From: Pararhodobacter zhoushanensis
GTDB lineage: Bacteria; Pseudomonadota; Alphaproteobacteria; Rhodobacterales; Rhodobacteraceae
Direction of reading: 5' to 3'
Length of the DNA stretch: 64,000 nucleotides
Assembly (NCBI RefSeq): GCF_025949695.1
Contig: NZ_JAPDFL010000001.1
Coordinates: 2,111,501-2,175,500, forward strand
This document shows, in pieces, positions 37,189-47,306 of this stretch (its first letter is position 1; each line of letters opens with the position of its first letter). The notes under the pieces were generated by a model, which was not told the DNA's origin, searched no databases, and saw nothing but the letters and a program-made list of their open reading frames with translations. The position numbers and the translations under genes were made by a program.

Positions 37189-37221
37189 CTGTCATGAAGC
37201 CGTGACAGAAGCGTCATGTAT
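37189..37221 (+). promoter_or_regulatory. Pho box, three 11-bp repeats
   Basis: Three tandem 11-bp units stand upstream of pstS: CTGTCATGAAG, CCGTGACAGAA, GCGTCATGTAT (37189-37221). Each follows the CTGTCAT consensus of the PhoB site, with the first perfect. It ends 66 bp before the pstS start and predicts induction by phosphate starvation. Confidence 0.88.
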
Positions 37222-37287
37222 CGGGCGTACCCGGTGCACAGCCTCAAGAGTAGGGGCTGGACCCCGAACCGATCCAGGAGCAACTCC

Positions 37288-38298
37288 ATGTTCGCCAAGA
37301 CCACGAGCCGTATCGCGATTGTCGCCGCCACCGGCGCCCTGCTGGCCGCCGTGCCGCTGGCCGCGCAGACCCGCACCAACATTCAGGTCGCCGGTTCGTC
37401 AACCGTGCTGCCTTTCGCCTCGATCGTCGCCGAAGAATTCGGCCAGATCTTCCCGGAATTTGAAACCCCCGTCGTCGCGTCGGGTGGTTCGTCGGGCGGC
37501 CTGCGCCAGTTCTGCACCGGCGTTGGTGAGAGCACCATCGACATCGCCAACGCCTCGCGTGCGATCAAATCGTCGGAAATCGAAACCTGCGCCGCCAACG
37601 GCGTGACCGACATCCGCGAAATCCGCATTGGCTATGACGGCATCGTCTTTGCCTCGGCTGCCGACGGCGACGCCTTCGCGCTCGAGCCGCGCGACGTGTA
37701 CATGGCCATCGCTGCGACCATGCCCGAGGGCGTTGCCCAGCCGACCATGTGGGACGAAATCAACCCCGAGCTGCCGCACCAGCGCATCGTGATGGCGATC
37801 CCCGCCTCGAACCACGGCACGCGCGAAGTGTTTGAAGAGAAAGTCATCTTCCCGGGCTGTGAAGCCGTTCTGGGCGAAGACACCGACCACGAAGTCTGCG
37901 GCGCCCTGCGTCAGGACAACGTGATCGAAATCGCCGGTGACTACACCGAAACGCTGGCCCGTCTGGCCTCGGACCGTGACACCGTCGGCGTGTTCGGCCT
38001 GTCGTTCTACGAGCAGAACCGTGACACCCTGCGCGTCGCCACCATGAGCGGCGTCACCCCGTCGCTGGAAACCGTTGCCTCGGGCGAATACCCCGTGTCG
38101 CGCCCGCTGTTCTTCTACGTGAAGGGCGAGCACGTCGGCGTCATCCCCGGCATCACCGAATACGTCGAGTTCTTCCTGTCGGACGCGATGACCGGTGCTG
38201 GTGGTCGTCTGGAAGAAGCTGGCCTGATCCCGATGCCCGACGCCGAGCGCGCTGGCGTGCTGGAAGCCTACACCAACGGCGTGTCGGTCGGTCAATAA
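37288..38298 (+). CDS. pstS: Phosphate ABC transporter substrate-binding protein PstS
   Basis: A 336-residue periplasmic phosphate-binding protein. The signal peptide ends in LLAAVPLAAQ. Phosphate-site motifs are VAGSSTVLPF and ASGGSSGGLRQFCTG, and AIPASNHGTREVFEEK follows. The size and cysteines (CEAVLGEDTDHEVCG) match the SphX/PstS type of alphaproteobacteria. The AGGAG at 37276-37280 places the start at ATG 37288. First gene of pstSCAB, with a Pho box. Confidence 0.96.
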   Translation: MFAKTTSRIAIVAATGALLAAVPLAAQTRTNIQVAGSSTVLPFASIVAEEFGQIFPEFETPVVASGGSSGGLRQFCTGVGESTIDIANASRAIKSSEIETCAANGVTDIREIRIGYDGIVFASAADGDAFALEPRDVYMAIAATMPEGVAQPTMWDEINPELPHQRIVMAIPASNHGTREVFEEKVIFPGCEAVLGEDTDHEVCGALRQDNVIEIAGDYTETLARLASDRDTVGVFGLSFYEQNRDTLRVATMSGVTPSLETVASGEYPVSRPLFFYVKGEHVGVIPGITEYVEFFLSDAMTGAGGRLEEAGLIPMPDAERAGVLEAYTNGVSVGQ

Positions 38299-38315
38299 CC
38301 TGCCCTGATCCCCTG

Positions 38316-38340
38316 TGGCGCCCCGATCCCCGGGGCGCCA
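38316..38340 (+). terminator. Hairpin between pstS and pstC
   Basis: TGGCGCCCCG (38316-38325), loop ATCCC, then CGGGGCGCCA (38331-38340): a perfect 10-bp stem 18 bp after pstS. The tail is TGTCCTTGTCTC, not a clean T run. It probably acts as a partial terminator or a 3' stabiliser, giving more PstS than membrane parts. Confidence 0.6.
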
Positions 38341-38370
38341 TGTCCTTGTCTCAAAGATGAAGCCGCGCGC

Positions 38371-39735
38371 ATGACCAGCGTCCTGATCGCCGCCCTTGTC
38401 CTGGCCTTGATGGCCTTCGCCTACCGGCAAGGGTATTCGCGCAGCCGCGTGTTGGCCGGGCAGTCCCGCCTGCACTCGCGGCCGCAGTACCACGGAGCTT
38501 TGCTGGCCCTCTGGGCTGTCGTTCCCTTCCTTCTCATTCTCGCGCTCTGGGGCCTGACCTCGGGGCAGGCGCAGGAATGGTATCTGGCCAGCCTGATGCC
38601 CTCGGATGTCGCTGCGGGCTCGGACTATGCCGCAGCCGCCGCCCGGTTGCGCAACATTGCCTCGGGCTTCGGCGTCGCCGGCGACATGGCCGAGTGGGAG
38701 CGCAGCGCGGGTGAAAGCCTGGGCCGGTTCAACACCATCCTGAAACTCTCTGCCGTCGCACTAGGAGCGCTTGTGGGCATCGCCGGTCTGGTGATGGCGC
38801 GCGGGCGTCTGACCGCCCGGCTTCGCGCGCGCAACCATGTCGAGTCCGCCATCAAGGCGCTGCTGATCTTCTGCTCGATCGTGGCCATCCTGACCACGCT
38901 GGGCATTGTCGTCTCGCTGGTTTCCGAAACGCTGCGCTTCTTCACCTATGTGTCGCCGATCGACTTCTTCTTCGGCACCGTCTGGAACCCCGGCTATTCG
39001 ACCACCTCGAACGAAGCCAGCGGCTCGTACGGCATGCTGCCGCTGCTCTTGGGCACCGTGATGATCTCAGGGATTGCCATGCTGGTGGCCCTGCCCATCG
39101 GGTTGATGAGCGCGATCTGGCTGACGCAATACGCCCAGCCCCGCGTGCGCAACATGATCAAGCCGGTGATCGAGGTTCTGGCCGGGATCCCGACCATCGT
39201 TTACGGCTTTTTCGCCCTTGTGACCGTCGGCCCGGCCCTGTCGGGAATGGGCGATGCGGTTGGCCTGAGCATCAACGCCACGTCGGCGCTGACCGCAGGC
39301 ATCGTCATGGGGATCATGATCATCCCCTTCATCAGCTCGCTGTCGGACGACATCATCCGGCAGGTGCCGCGCACCATGCGCGACGGCTCGCTGGGGCTGG
39401 GGGCGACCAAATCCGAGACCATCCGCATGGTCATCGTGCCCGCCGCCCTGCCGGGGATCGTAGGCGCCATCCTGCTGGCCGTCAGCCGCGCAATCGGCGA
39501 GACGATGATCGTGGTGCTGGCTGCCGGTAACGCGCCGATCCTGCGCTTCAACCCGGCCGAGCCGACCTCTACCTTCACCGTGACGATCGTCACCGCCCTG
39601 ACCGGCGACGCCGATTTCGCCTCGCCGCAGTCGCTTGTCGCCTTTGCGCTGGGCCTGACCCTCTTTGTCATCACCCTGATGCTGAACATCGGCGCGCTTG
39701 TCATCGTTCGGAAATACCGGGAGCAATACGAATGA
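38371..39735 (+). CDS. pstC: Phosphate ABC transporter permease PstC
   Basis: A 454-residue membrane subunit. Beyond the usual PstC core (YGMLPLLLGTVMISGIAMLVALPIGL, the EAA-like DIIRQVPRTMRDGSLGLGATKSETIRMV loop) it has about 170 extra N-terminal residues with two more helices, which is common in alphaproteobacteria. It overlaps pstA by 4 bp (ATGA). Confidence 0.95.
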   Translation: MTSVLIAALVLALMAFAYRQGYSRSRVLAGQSRLHSRPQYHGALLALWAVVPFLLILALWGLTSGQAQEWYLASLMPSDVAAGSDYAAAAARLRNIASGFGVAGDMAEWERSAGESLGRFNTILKLSAVALGALVGIAGLVMARGRLTARLRARNHVESAIKALLIFCSIVAILTTLGIVVSLVSETLRFFTYVSPIDFFFGTVWNPGYSTTSNEASGSYGMLPLLLGTVMISGIAMLVALPIGLMSAIWLTQYAQPRVRNMIKPVIEVLAGIPTIVYGFFALVTVGPALSGMGDAVGLSINATSALTAGIVMGIMIIPFISSLSDDIIRQVPRTMRDGSLGLGATKSETIRMVIVPAALPGIVGAILLAVSRAIGETMIVVLAAGNAPILRFNPAEPTSTFTVTIVTALTGDADFASPQSLVAFALGLTLFVITLMLNIGALVIVRKYREQYE

Positions 39736-41096
39736 GCAGTGTCGAGACTGAATTCGACGCCAACACCCGGCGCCGCGCGCAGGTCCGCCAGTCGCTGACC
39801 CGCCGCAACCGTGCCGAGAGCCGCTTCCGCCTGCTGGGGCTGGGCTCGGTGCTGGCGGCCATGGCCTTTGTCGCCGTGCTCTTTGGCAACATCCTGTCCA
39901 ATGGTCTGCCCGCCTTCTGGCAGTACAACCTGCAGACCGAGGTCTATTTCGACCCCGACGTGATCAACGTCCCGGCCCCGCCGGTGCAGGAAGCCGGTCA
40001 GTCCGACGCCGACTTTCAGGCGGCCTCGCTCGCCTGGCAGCGCCGGTTGGCGATGGTCAACTGGAACCGCCTGATCACGGCGTCGATTACGCAGGCCATG
40101 CAAGGCGTGGATGTCGAGATCGACGACCGCTCGGCCCTGTCCATCGTCGACACCGGCACCCGCTTTGTGCTGCGCGACATGGTGCTGGCGAACCCCGACC
40201 TGATCGGGCAGCGGCGCAACGTCAGCATGCTGCTCTCGGCCGATGGCGACAACTGGTCCAAGGGGAAGCTGAGCCGCGACCTGCCCGATGACCGCCAGCA
40301 ACTCAGCCGCCCGGCCCGCGACGCGATTGACGCGCTGACGGAGACAGGGGCGGTCCACCCGGCCTTTGCCTGGCATATCTTCACCAATGTCGACAGCCGC
40401 TCGTCACCGGCAAGCGCCGGTCTGGCGGGGGCCTTTGTCGGCTCGCTCTACATGATGCTGGTGGTGATCCTGCTGTCAGTGCCGATTGGTGTGTCGAGCG
40501 CGATCTATCTTGAGGAATTCGCGCCCAAGAACCGCATCACCGACCTGATCGAGGTCAACATCAACAACCTCGCGGCCGTGCCCTCCATCGTGTTCGGTCT
40601 GCTGGGGGCGGCGGTGTTCATCAACATCTTCCACCTGCCACTCTCGGCCCCGCTGGTCGGCGGTCTGGTGCTGACGCTGATGACCCTGCCGACGATCATC
40701 ATCGCTACACGCTCCAGCCTGCGCGCCGTGCCGCCGTCGCTTCGGCAGGCGGCATTGGGGATCGGCGCGTCGCGCATGCAGATGGTGTTCCACCATGTGC
40801 TGCCGGTGACGTTCCCGGGCATCCTGACCGCCTCGATCCTGGGTGTGGCACAGGCGCTGGGCGAAACCGCACCGCTCTTGCTGATCGGCATGAACGCCTT
40901 TGTGGCCAACATCCCGGCTACGCCACTGGAGCAATCGGCGGCACTGCCGGTGCAGATCTATCTGTGGCAGGGCAACGAGAACCGTAACTTCTTTGAAGAA
41001 CGCACCTTTGCTGCGATCATCGTGCTTCTGGCGCTGATGATCCTTCTGAACGCTCTGGCGATCTGGCTGCGCAGCCGCCTTGAAAGGAAAGCATGA
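39732..41096 (+). CDS. pstA: Phosphate ABC transporter permease PstA
   Basis: A 454-residue membrane subunit with an extended N terminus (one helix plus a periplasmic part of about 180 residues) before the core, which includes [35 protein letters not shown] and the EAA loop [24 protein letters not shown]. It overlaps pstC; pstB starts at 41098, 2 bp after its stop. Confidence 0.95.
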   Translation: MSSVETEFDANTRRRAQVRQSLTRRNRAESRFRLLGLGSVLAAMAFVAVLFGNILSNGLPAFWQYNLQTEVYFDPDVINVPAPPVQEAGQSDADFQAASLAWQRRLAMVNWNRLITASITQAMQGVDVEIDDRSALSIVDTGTRFVLRDMVLANPDLIGQRRNVSMLLSADGDNWSKGKLSRDLPDDRQQLSRPARDAIDALTETGAVHPAFAWHIFTNVDSRSSPASAGLAGAFVGSLYMMLVVILLSVPIGVSSAIYLEEFAPKNRITDLIEVNINNLAAVPSIVFGLLGAAVFINIFHLPLSAPLVGGLVLTLMTLPTIIIATRSSLRAVPPSLRQAALGIGASRMQMVFHHVLPVTFPGILTASILGVAQALGETAPLLLIGMNAFVANIPATPLEQSAALPVQIYLWQGNENRNFFEERTFAAIIVLLALMILLNALAIWLRSRLERKA

Positions 41097-41097
41097 C

Positions 41098-41934
<837 letters not shown>

Positions 41935-41942
41935 TACCAGGG

Positions 41943-42194
41943 CCGCGGGCGGGTTTCGCCCTTGGCCAAGACGCTTTGCAGCGTCTCGCCCGCGGGCGAC
42001 CGGGCAGGGGGCTTTCAGCCCCCTCTTCGCTTTCAGCGAATTCACCCCCCTGAGGATATTTAGAGACAGAAAATGAGGGGCGGTTAACCAGACGTTAACG
42101 CCCCTCTTTGCTCTCTCAATATCCCGGGGGGCGGGCCGGAACGGCCCGGTGGGGGGCAGCGCCCCCGCGCGGCGCGAAGGGGCTCGATGCCCCT
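41943..42194. repeat. Array of hairpins between convergent genes (REP-like)
   Basis: At least seven hairpins are packed in 252 bp: CCGCGGGCG/CGCCCGCGG enclosing AGACGC-TTTGCA-GCGTCT (41969-41986), AGGGGGC-TTTCA-GCCCCCT (42006-42024), TTCGC-TTTCA-GCGAA (42026-42040), GAGGGGCG..TTAAC with GTTAACGCCCCTC (42075-42106), CGGGCC-GGAAC-GGCCCG (42132-42148), GGGGGC-AGC-GCCCCC (42152-42166), AGGGGC-TCGAT-GCCCCT (42178-42194). Two share the loop TTTCA. A tail GAGGATATTTAGAGACAGAAA links to the element at 28748-28800. It probably stops transcription from both sides. Confidence 0.75.
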
Positions 42195-42210
42195 GAGCGC
42201 CGCTTCTCCC

Positions 42211-43221
42211 TTACCGCCAATGCGCCATCGGCAGCCCCGCGACCGGGCTGCGGAACGCCGGAATGCGGGTGCCGCGCAGCGAGCCGATGTAGAGCGTTTG
42301 CAGATCGGGCCCGCCGAAGGTCACCGAGGCGAACCACGGCGCGATCTGGCCACCGCAGGCGAGCATGTGGTTGGGGGTGACGGCGTCGCGCTCGAAGGCC
42401 TCGTACAGCGCCGCCGACGGGCCGGGGTTGTCGTCGTCCAGAATCACCCGGAAATCCCCTTGCGGCGTGATGGCAAAGATCCGGTCGGACATGACATGCG
42501 TCCCCCACAGGTTGCCGAAGCTGTCAAAGGCGATCCCGTCGATGAACCCGCCGGTGTCGGAAGGCCCGAAAACTTCGCGCTCCAGCACCGTCGCACCTTC
42601 ACCGACCCGCAGGCGGGTCACCCGGCGGCCCGAGGTCTCGACCACGTAAAGCCATTCCTCGGCTGCATCGAAGCGGATCTCGTTGGTGAACATGAACCCG
42701 TCGGCCACGATCCGCGCGCCGTCGTTGTCCAGCACCGCGACATAGCCGTCGCTCAGTTTGGGACTGATCGCCGCCATCCAGTTGGTGATCCGGGTCGAGA
42801 TCGTCAGCCAGATCCGCCCCTGACTGTCGCGCAGCACGAAATTGACCTTGCCAATGGCCGTGCCGTCGATCGTATCCAGCACCACCGTCGTGCGCCCGTC
42901 ACGGGTCATGCGTTCCAGCCGGTCGGTGCCGAAATTCGAGATCAGGATCGAGCCGTCCACATCAAAGGCCAACCCGTTGGGCAGGGTGCCCTGGGTGAAG
43001 CGATCCGCCTCGTCCAGCGTGCCGCCAAAGCGCTGGTCCAGCGATTGCGCGACCAGTGCCTGTGTGCCATCGGGCCGGATATGCACCACCCCGCCGCGCG
43101 CATCGGCAGACCACAGAGAGCCGTCGGGTTCAGCAAGGATGCATTCGGGCCGTTGCAGGTCTTCGCCGACGTACCACAGATCCTGCGCGGTGACGGTGAA
43201 ACCGTCGAGGGGGTTGCGCAT
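42211..43221 (-). CDS. SMP-30/gluconolactonase family protein
   Basis: A 336-residue six-bladed propeller of the SMP-30/gluconolaconase/LRE family, which hydrolyses lactones. Metal-site features: PECILAEPDGSLWSADARGG (Glu ligand), NGLAFDVDGSILISNFG, FTNEIRFDAAEEWLYVVETSGRR (Asn/Asp) and GGFIDGIAFDSFGNLW. Start 43221 (MRNPLDGF) is preferred over the frame opening at 43365. It is the last gene of the TetR-TRAP operon, so the pathway probably includes a lactone. Confidence 0.85.
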   Translation of the reverse strand: MRNPLDGFTVTAQDLWYVGEDLQRPECILAEPDGSLWSADARGGVVHIRPDGTQALVAQSLDQRFGGTLDEADRFTQGTLPNGLAFDVDGSILISNFGTDRLERMTRDGRTTVVLDTIDGTAIGKVNFVLRDSQGRIWLTISTRITNWMAAISPKLSDGYVAVLDNDGARIVADGFMFTNEIRFDAAEEWLYVVETSGRRVTRLRVGEGATVLEREVFGPSDTGGFIDGIAFDSFGNLWGTHVMSDRIFAITPQGDFRVILDDDNPGPSAALYEAFERDAVTPNHMLACGGQIAPWFASVTFGGPDLQTLYIGSLRGTRIPAFRSPVAGLPMAHWR

Positions 43222-43225
43222 CACG

Positions 43226-44101
43226 TCACCCTTTGGCCTTCGCCATATCGACGAATTTCTGTGTTTGTTCCCAGGCGGCCCGCACCGGATTGTGGATCGG
43301 TTGCGCCTGCAAGGCGTCCCAGGCGGCGGCGACGTCATCGACATCCGGCGCGTCGCCCAGGGCAAGGCCCGGCGTTTCTTCGATCCGCGCTACGGCAATG
43401 ACGCCGGCGCCCGCCGTCAGGATGGTTTTCGTCGGCGCGCCCTCGCTGACCAGAAACAGTGCGGCAGGCGAGACCTTTTCCGGTCCCAGCGCGTCGGCTG
43501 CGCCCGCAGGCAGCAGCGCTTCGGTCATCTGCGTCATCGCGGCGGGGGCAAGGGCGTTCACCCGGATGCCGCTTTTCTCGCCTTCGATCGCCAGCGTGTT
43601 CATCAGCCCGACCAGCGCCAGTTTGGCGCTGGAATAGTTGGCCTGACCGAAGTTGCCATACAGCCCCGAGGACGAGGTGGTCATCAGCACCCGCCCGTAC
43701 CCCTGCGCGCGCATGATCTCCCAGACCGCCTGCGTGCAGACCCATGCGCCGCGCAGATGCACGTCGATCACCGCTTCGAAAAAGTCGGTGGGCGTCTTGG
43801 CAAAGCTCTTGTCGCGCAGGATGCCGGCGTTGTTGATCAGGATGTCGATGCGGCCCCACTGCGCGATGATCCGCGCGACCATGTCCTGCACCGCATCGGC
43901 ATCGCTGACCGAGGCCGCGCTGGCCATCGCCTCGCCCCCGGCGGCGCGGATCTCGTCGACCACGGACTGCGCGTTGCCCACGTCGTTCACCACGACCTTG
44001 GCGCCGCGCGCGGCCAGCGCCAGCGCATGCGCGCGGCCCAAGCCGCCGCCAGCACCGGTGACAATGGCAACGCGGGTATCGAAACGGATCGGGTCAGACA
44101 T
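43226..44101 (-). CDS. Short-chain dehydrogenase, hydroxyacyl-CoA dehydrogenase-like
   Basis: A 291-residue SDR. NAD(P)-binding TGAGGGLGRAHAL near residue 15, NNAG near 90, catalytic Tyr-Lys in ANYSSAKLAL, Ser in TTSSSGLYGN. The ND(V)G and the C-terminal region are like the HSD17B4/multifunctional 3-hydroxyacyl-CoA dehydrogenase branch, so a beta-hydroxyacyl-CoA or alcohol is a likely substrate. It overlaps the OsmC gene by 8 bp and is followed by the lactonase after 4 bp. Confidence 0.87.
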   Translation of the reverse strand: MSDPIRFDTRVAIVTGAGGGLGRAHALALAARGAKVVVNDVGNAQSVVDEIRAAGGEAMASAASVSDADAVQDMVARIIAQWGRIDILINNAGILRDKSFAKTPTDFFEAVIDVHLRGAWVCTQAVWEIMRAQGYGRVLMTTSSSGLYGNFGQANYSSAKLALVGLMNTLAIEGEKSGIRVNALAPAAMTQMTEALLPAGAADALGPEKVSPAALFLVSEGAPTKTILTAGAGVIAVARIEETPGLALGDAPDVDDVAAAWDALQAQPIHNPVRAAWEQTQKFVDMAKAKG

Positions 44102-44573
44102 CTACCCAGCCTCCTTCAGTTTTCAGCCGGTGGCGGATCGGATTGGTCCGGCCCAGCGTCTGTTCGATGAAACACCCCTTCTTAGCGGCCTCGATCAGGG
44201 CTGCAACCTCTGCTTGTGTGTTGGGGCTTTCCATCAGCACGTCGATTTCAAAACTCTTGGGTGCGGTCTCATAAACGCGCCCCTTGGCCTGCCAGTCCCA
44301 TTGCACGCGGGTTTCGACCTTGAGGTCGCTCAGCGTGACGCCCATGCGTTTGGCGAAAGCGCGGATCTGGGTCATGATGCAGCCGGTCAACCCGCCGACG
44401 AACAGCGCCAGCGGTGGTGGCGCGCTGGCGTCGCCGCCATGGAACGCGCCCTCATCGGTGGCCATTTCCCATGGCCCTTCGGCGAAGGGATGCACCATGG
44501 TGACGCTCAGATCATTGCGCATCTTGCCCGAGGCGGTGCCTGCGGCGTCGAACTGGACGATTGCCTTTTCCAT
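44094..44573 (-). CDS. OsmC family protein
   Basis: A 159-residue OsmC/Ohr-fold protein. GGDASAPPPLALFVGGLTGCIMTQIRAFAKRMGV holds the first of the two family cysteines; the second is in AAKKGCFIEQTL. Ohr/OsmC proteins reduce organic hydroperoxides through such a pair. ATG 44573 (MEKAIVQF) is the start; upstream open frame overlaps the cyclase gene. It is an unusual partner for a TRAP operon and may protect against a peroxide or act on a thioester in the pathway. Confidence 0.85.
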   Translation of the reverse strand: MEKAIVQFDAAGTASGKMRNDLSVTMVHPFAEGPWEMATDEGAFHGGDASAPPPLALFVGGLTGCIMTQIRAFAKRMGVTLSDLKVETRVQWDWQAKGRVYETAPKSFEIDVLMESPNTQAEVAALIEAAKKGCFIEQTLGRTNPIRHRLKTEGGWVDV

Positions 44574-44575
44574 GC

Positions 44576-45358
44576 TCACTCCATGATTGCGACGGCGCGG
44601 ACGAACCCGGCCGAGGCGCGTTTGATCTTGAACGGAAAGCAGGAAATCCTGAACCCGGTGGCAGGCAACTGGTCCAGATTGGCCAGCTTTTCCATGTGGC
44701 AATAGCCGATCTCCATCGAGGCGCGATGCCCCTCCCAGATGATCGAGGGATCGTGGCTTTCGGCGTAGCGCTGCGCGGTGTGGTAGAAGGGCGCGTCCCA
44801 GCTCCACGCATCGGTGCCGGTCACGCGCACGCCGCGTTCCAGCAGGTACATCGTTGCCGCCTTGCCCATGCCGCAGCCCTTGAGCAGGAAATCCGGCTGT
44901 CCATAGGCCGCACCGGCCGAGGTGTTGATCACCACGATCTCCAGCGGGCTGAGGCTGTGATTGATGCGGTTGAGCTCGGCCTCGACATCCTCGGGCGTGA
45001 CCACATACCCATCGGGGAAATGGCGGAAATCCAGCTTCACGCCGGGCTGAAAGCACCAGTCCAGCGGTACTTCGTCGATTGTGATCGACGGGCGGCCCCC
45101 CGGCACCAGCGCGCGGTCCATGGTCGAATGGTGGTGATAGGGCGCGTCCAGATGGGTGCCGTTATGCGTGCTGACCACCAGCGTTTCGACCGCCCAGCCA
45201 TCGCCGTCCGGCAAATCCTGCGCGGACATGCCGGGGAAAAAGTCGGTCATCTGTGCCTGCGTCTCGCGGTGGTTCATGTAGTTGATCTGCGGCAGCATCG
45301 CGGGCGGGTCCGAGGCAATGCCGGACTCGAGTGCGACGGAAAGGTCGATGATCTGCAT
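44576..45358 (-). CDS. Cyclase family protein (kynurenine formamidase-like metal hydrolase)
   Basis: A 260-residue hydrolase of the cyclase/KynB fold: the metal motif is THNGTHLDAPYHHHST (H-x-G-T-H-x-D), then RVTGTDAWSWDAPF. The family includes isatin hydrolase, arylformamidase and cyclases; these open amide or lactam rings. ATG 45358 follows AAGGAG. Its place after a TRAP importer suggests it is the first step on an imported compound. Length and the MDRALVPGGR insert do not settle the substrate. Confidence 0.83.
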   Translation of the reverse strand: MQIIDLSVALESGIASDPPAMLPQINYMNHRETQAQMTDFFPGMSAQDLPDGDGWAVETLVVSTHNGTHLDAPYHHHSTMDRALVPGGRPSITIDEVPLDWCFQPGVKLDFRHFPDGYVVTPEDVEAELNRINHSLSPLEIVVINTSAGAAYGQPDFLLKGCGMGKAATMYLLERGVRVTGTDAWSWDAPFYHTAQRYAESHDPSIIWEGHRASMEIGYCHMEKLANLDQLPATGFRISCFPFKIKRASAGFVRAVAIME

Positions 45359-45367
45359 ACAGGCTCC

Positions 45368-46680
45368 TTACAGCAGTCCGGTGGACATAGGGGGAAGACG
45401 ATCAGCGCCAGCAGCACCAGCACCATGATCGCGGCAAAGGGCAGCGCGCCTTTGAAGACATCGCCCAAGGGGATGGACGCATCGTCGAGCGCGCCCTTGA
45501 TGACAAAGACCGACAGGCCCAAGGGAGGTGTGAGAAGGCCGATCTCGACGGCCAACACGGTCACGATGCCGAACCAGATCAGGTCGATCTGCATCGCCTG
45601 CGCGATGGGCAGGACCAACGGCAGGGTGATCATCATGATCGACGAGCTGTCCAGAATGGTGCCCAGCACGATCAGGATGGCACAGAAGATCAGCACGAAA
45701 CCGACCGTGCCCAGTTCCAGCGCGATGGCCCATTCGGTGACGGCGGCGGGCAGGCCGCTGAGCGACAGAAACCGCGAATACATCGTGGCGGCGATGATCA
45801 GAAAGCAGATCGAGGCGGTGATATGCCCGGTCTCCAGCGTCACCTGCCACAGCACGCGCGGCCCGATCCGGCGTTTGACCCCGGCGATGACGATCGCGCC
45901 AAGGGCACCGATGGCCCCCGCTTCGGTCGGGGTGAAGATGCCGCCATAGATACCGCCCAGCACCAGCCCGATCAGCGCGGCGATGGGGAAGAGTTTGGAC
46001 GCGGTATCGCCCAGCAGCGAGCCTTCCTGCACGCTGGCCGGGACCGGGCGCGGCGTGCCGGTGAAGCGGGGCCAGTAGCGCACCATCAGCGCGATGCCGA
46101 TGCAATAGGCAACCGCCAGCACCAGACCCGGCCCGATGCCCGCCAGAAACAGCAGGCCGACGGATTGCTCGGCCAGAATGCCATACAGGATCAGCAGCAG
46201 CGACGGCGGGATCAGCATGCCCAGCACGGACGAGCCCGCCACCACCCCGGTGGCAAAGCGCGCGGTATAGCCGATGCGCATCATCTCGGGCACCGCGACC
46301 TTGGTGAACACGGCAGCCGAGGCGATGGAAATCCCGGTAATCGCCGCGAAAATCGCATTCGCCCCGACCGTGGCCATGCCCAGCCCGCCCTTGAGCCGAC
46401 CCAGCGCGCGGTTGGCGACATCAAAGGTATCGCGGCCAATATCGGCGCGGCTGACCACCAGACCCATCAGCACGAACAGCGGCACAACGCCGAACAGGTA
46501 GCTTGAAATGCTCTCGCGCGTGGCCAGCGACATCATCCGGGCGGCGTATTGCGCATTGTCGCGCAGCACCCAGATGCCGATGAACGAGGTCAGCGCCAGC
46601 GCGATGGACACATGCATGCCCAGCCAGATCAGGCCCAGAATACCGGCCAGCGACCACAGACCAATCTCGACGCCGCTCAT
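45368..46680 (-). CDS. TRAP transporter large permease DctM, frameshifted near 3' end
   Basis: The 12-helix ion-coupled subunit of a TRAP importer. Helical motifs: GVVPLFVLMGLVVSRADIG, MATVGANAIFAAITGISIASAAVFTKVAVPEM, GSSVLGMLIPPSLLLILYGI and LLTPPLGLSVFVIKGA. As read, the frame runs on to 45274, into the cyclase gene, with an unlikely Cys-rich tail. One added C opposite the G5 run at 45390-45394 gives the normal ending ALIVFPPMSTGLL at 45368, just before the cyclase ribosome binding site. A missing base is likely. It overlaps DctQ by 4 bp. Confidence 0.88.
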
Positions 46681-47231
46681 GCGGAGACTCCTTTGACGGC
46701 TCGGATTGCCAGCACCAGTGCGCGCAGGCCAAAGACCAGCGCCATCATCGCGGCACCCAGCAAAACGATGCCATGCACCGGCCAGATCGGTGCCAGAAAC
46801 TGGCCGACCGTGCCGACCATTTCATTTCGCCCGTACGAGCGCAGAAACAGGGGATAAAACGCCGATACCAGCGTGCAAAGCAGCACCGCCCCGGCCAGAT
46901 GCAACAGCGCGTCAAAGGCCTCAGCCAGACGCGGGTTGTTGCGGTGCAAGGCCCCCAGCAGCGCGTCTGAACGGGTCAGTTTGCCCTGCGCGGTGGTGTT
47001 GGCGATCTGCAGGAACACGATGGCGAGGATGGACATGGCGACCATCTCGGGCACGCCCGCAATAGGGCGGTCAAAGAAGAACCGACCGACTACATCCGCG
47101 GCGATCAGCAGCATCACGGCCAGAATCATCAGCGTGCCCAGAACGGACAACAGCGCGGTGATCCGGTCGACGAGGCGGGAAAAGGCGTCCAGCGGGGCGA
47201 TGCCCGTGGAAAGCTGGTCGAGCGAGGCCAT
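46677..47231 (-). CDS. TRAP transporter small permease DctQ
   Basis: A 184-residue, four-helix TRAP small subunit: FSRLVDRITALLSVLGTLMILAVMLLIAADVVGRFFF opens the protein, and GVPEMVAMSILAIVFLQIANTTAQGKLTRSDAL is the family motif. It couples DctM to the binding protein. DctP lies 75 bp upstream. Confidence 0.92.
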   Translation of the reverse strand: MASLDQLSTGIAPLDAFSRLVDRITALLSVLGTLMILAVMLLIAADVVGRFFFDRPIAGVPEMVAMSILAIVFLQIANTTAQGKLTRSDALLGALHRNNPRLAEAFDALLHLAGAVLLCTLVSAFYPLFLRSYGRNEMVGTVGQFLAPIWPVHGIVLLGAAMMALVFGLRALVLAIRAVKGVSA

Positions 47232-47306
47232 GGCAGGGGCTCCGTCAGAGGGAAGAGGGGCCGGAGGGGACAGCGCCCGCCCGGCCCGCAGGGATCAACG
47301 TCCCGA

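Noticed and set aside
42084..42098. Second TTAA-N7-TTAA match after pstB
   Set aside because: The TTAA pairs belong to a hairpin stem between convergent genes, where no promoter is expected.
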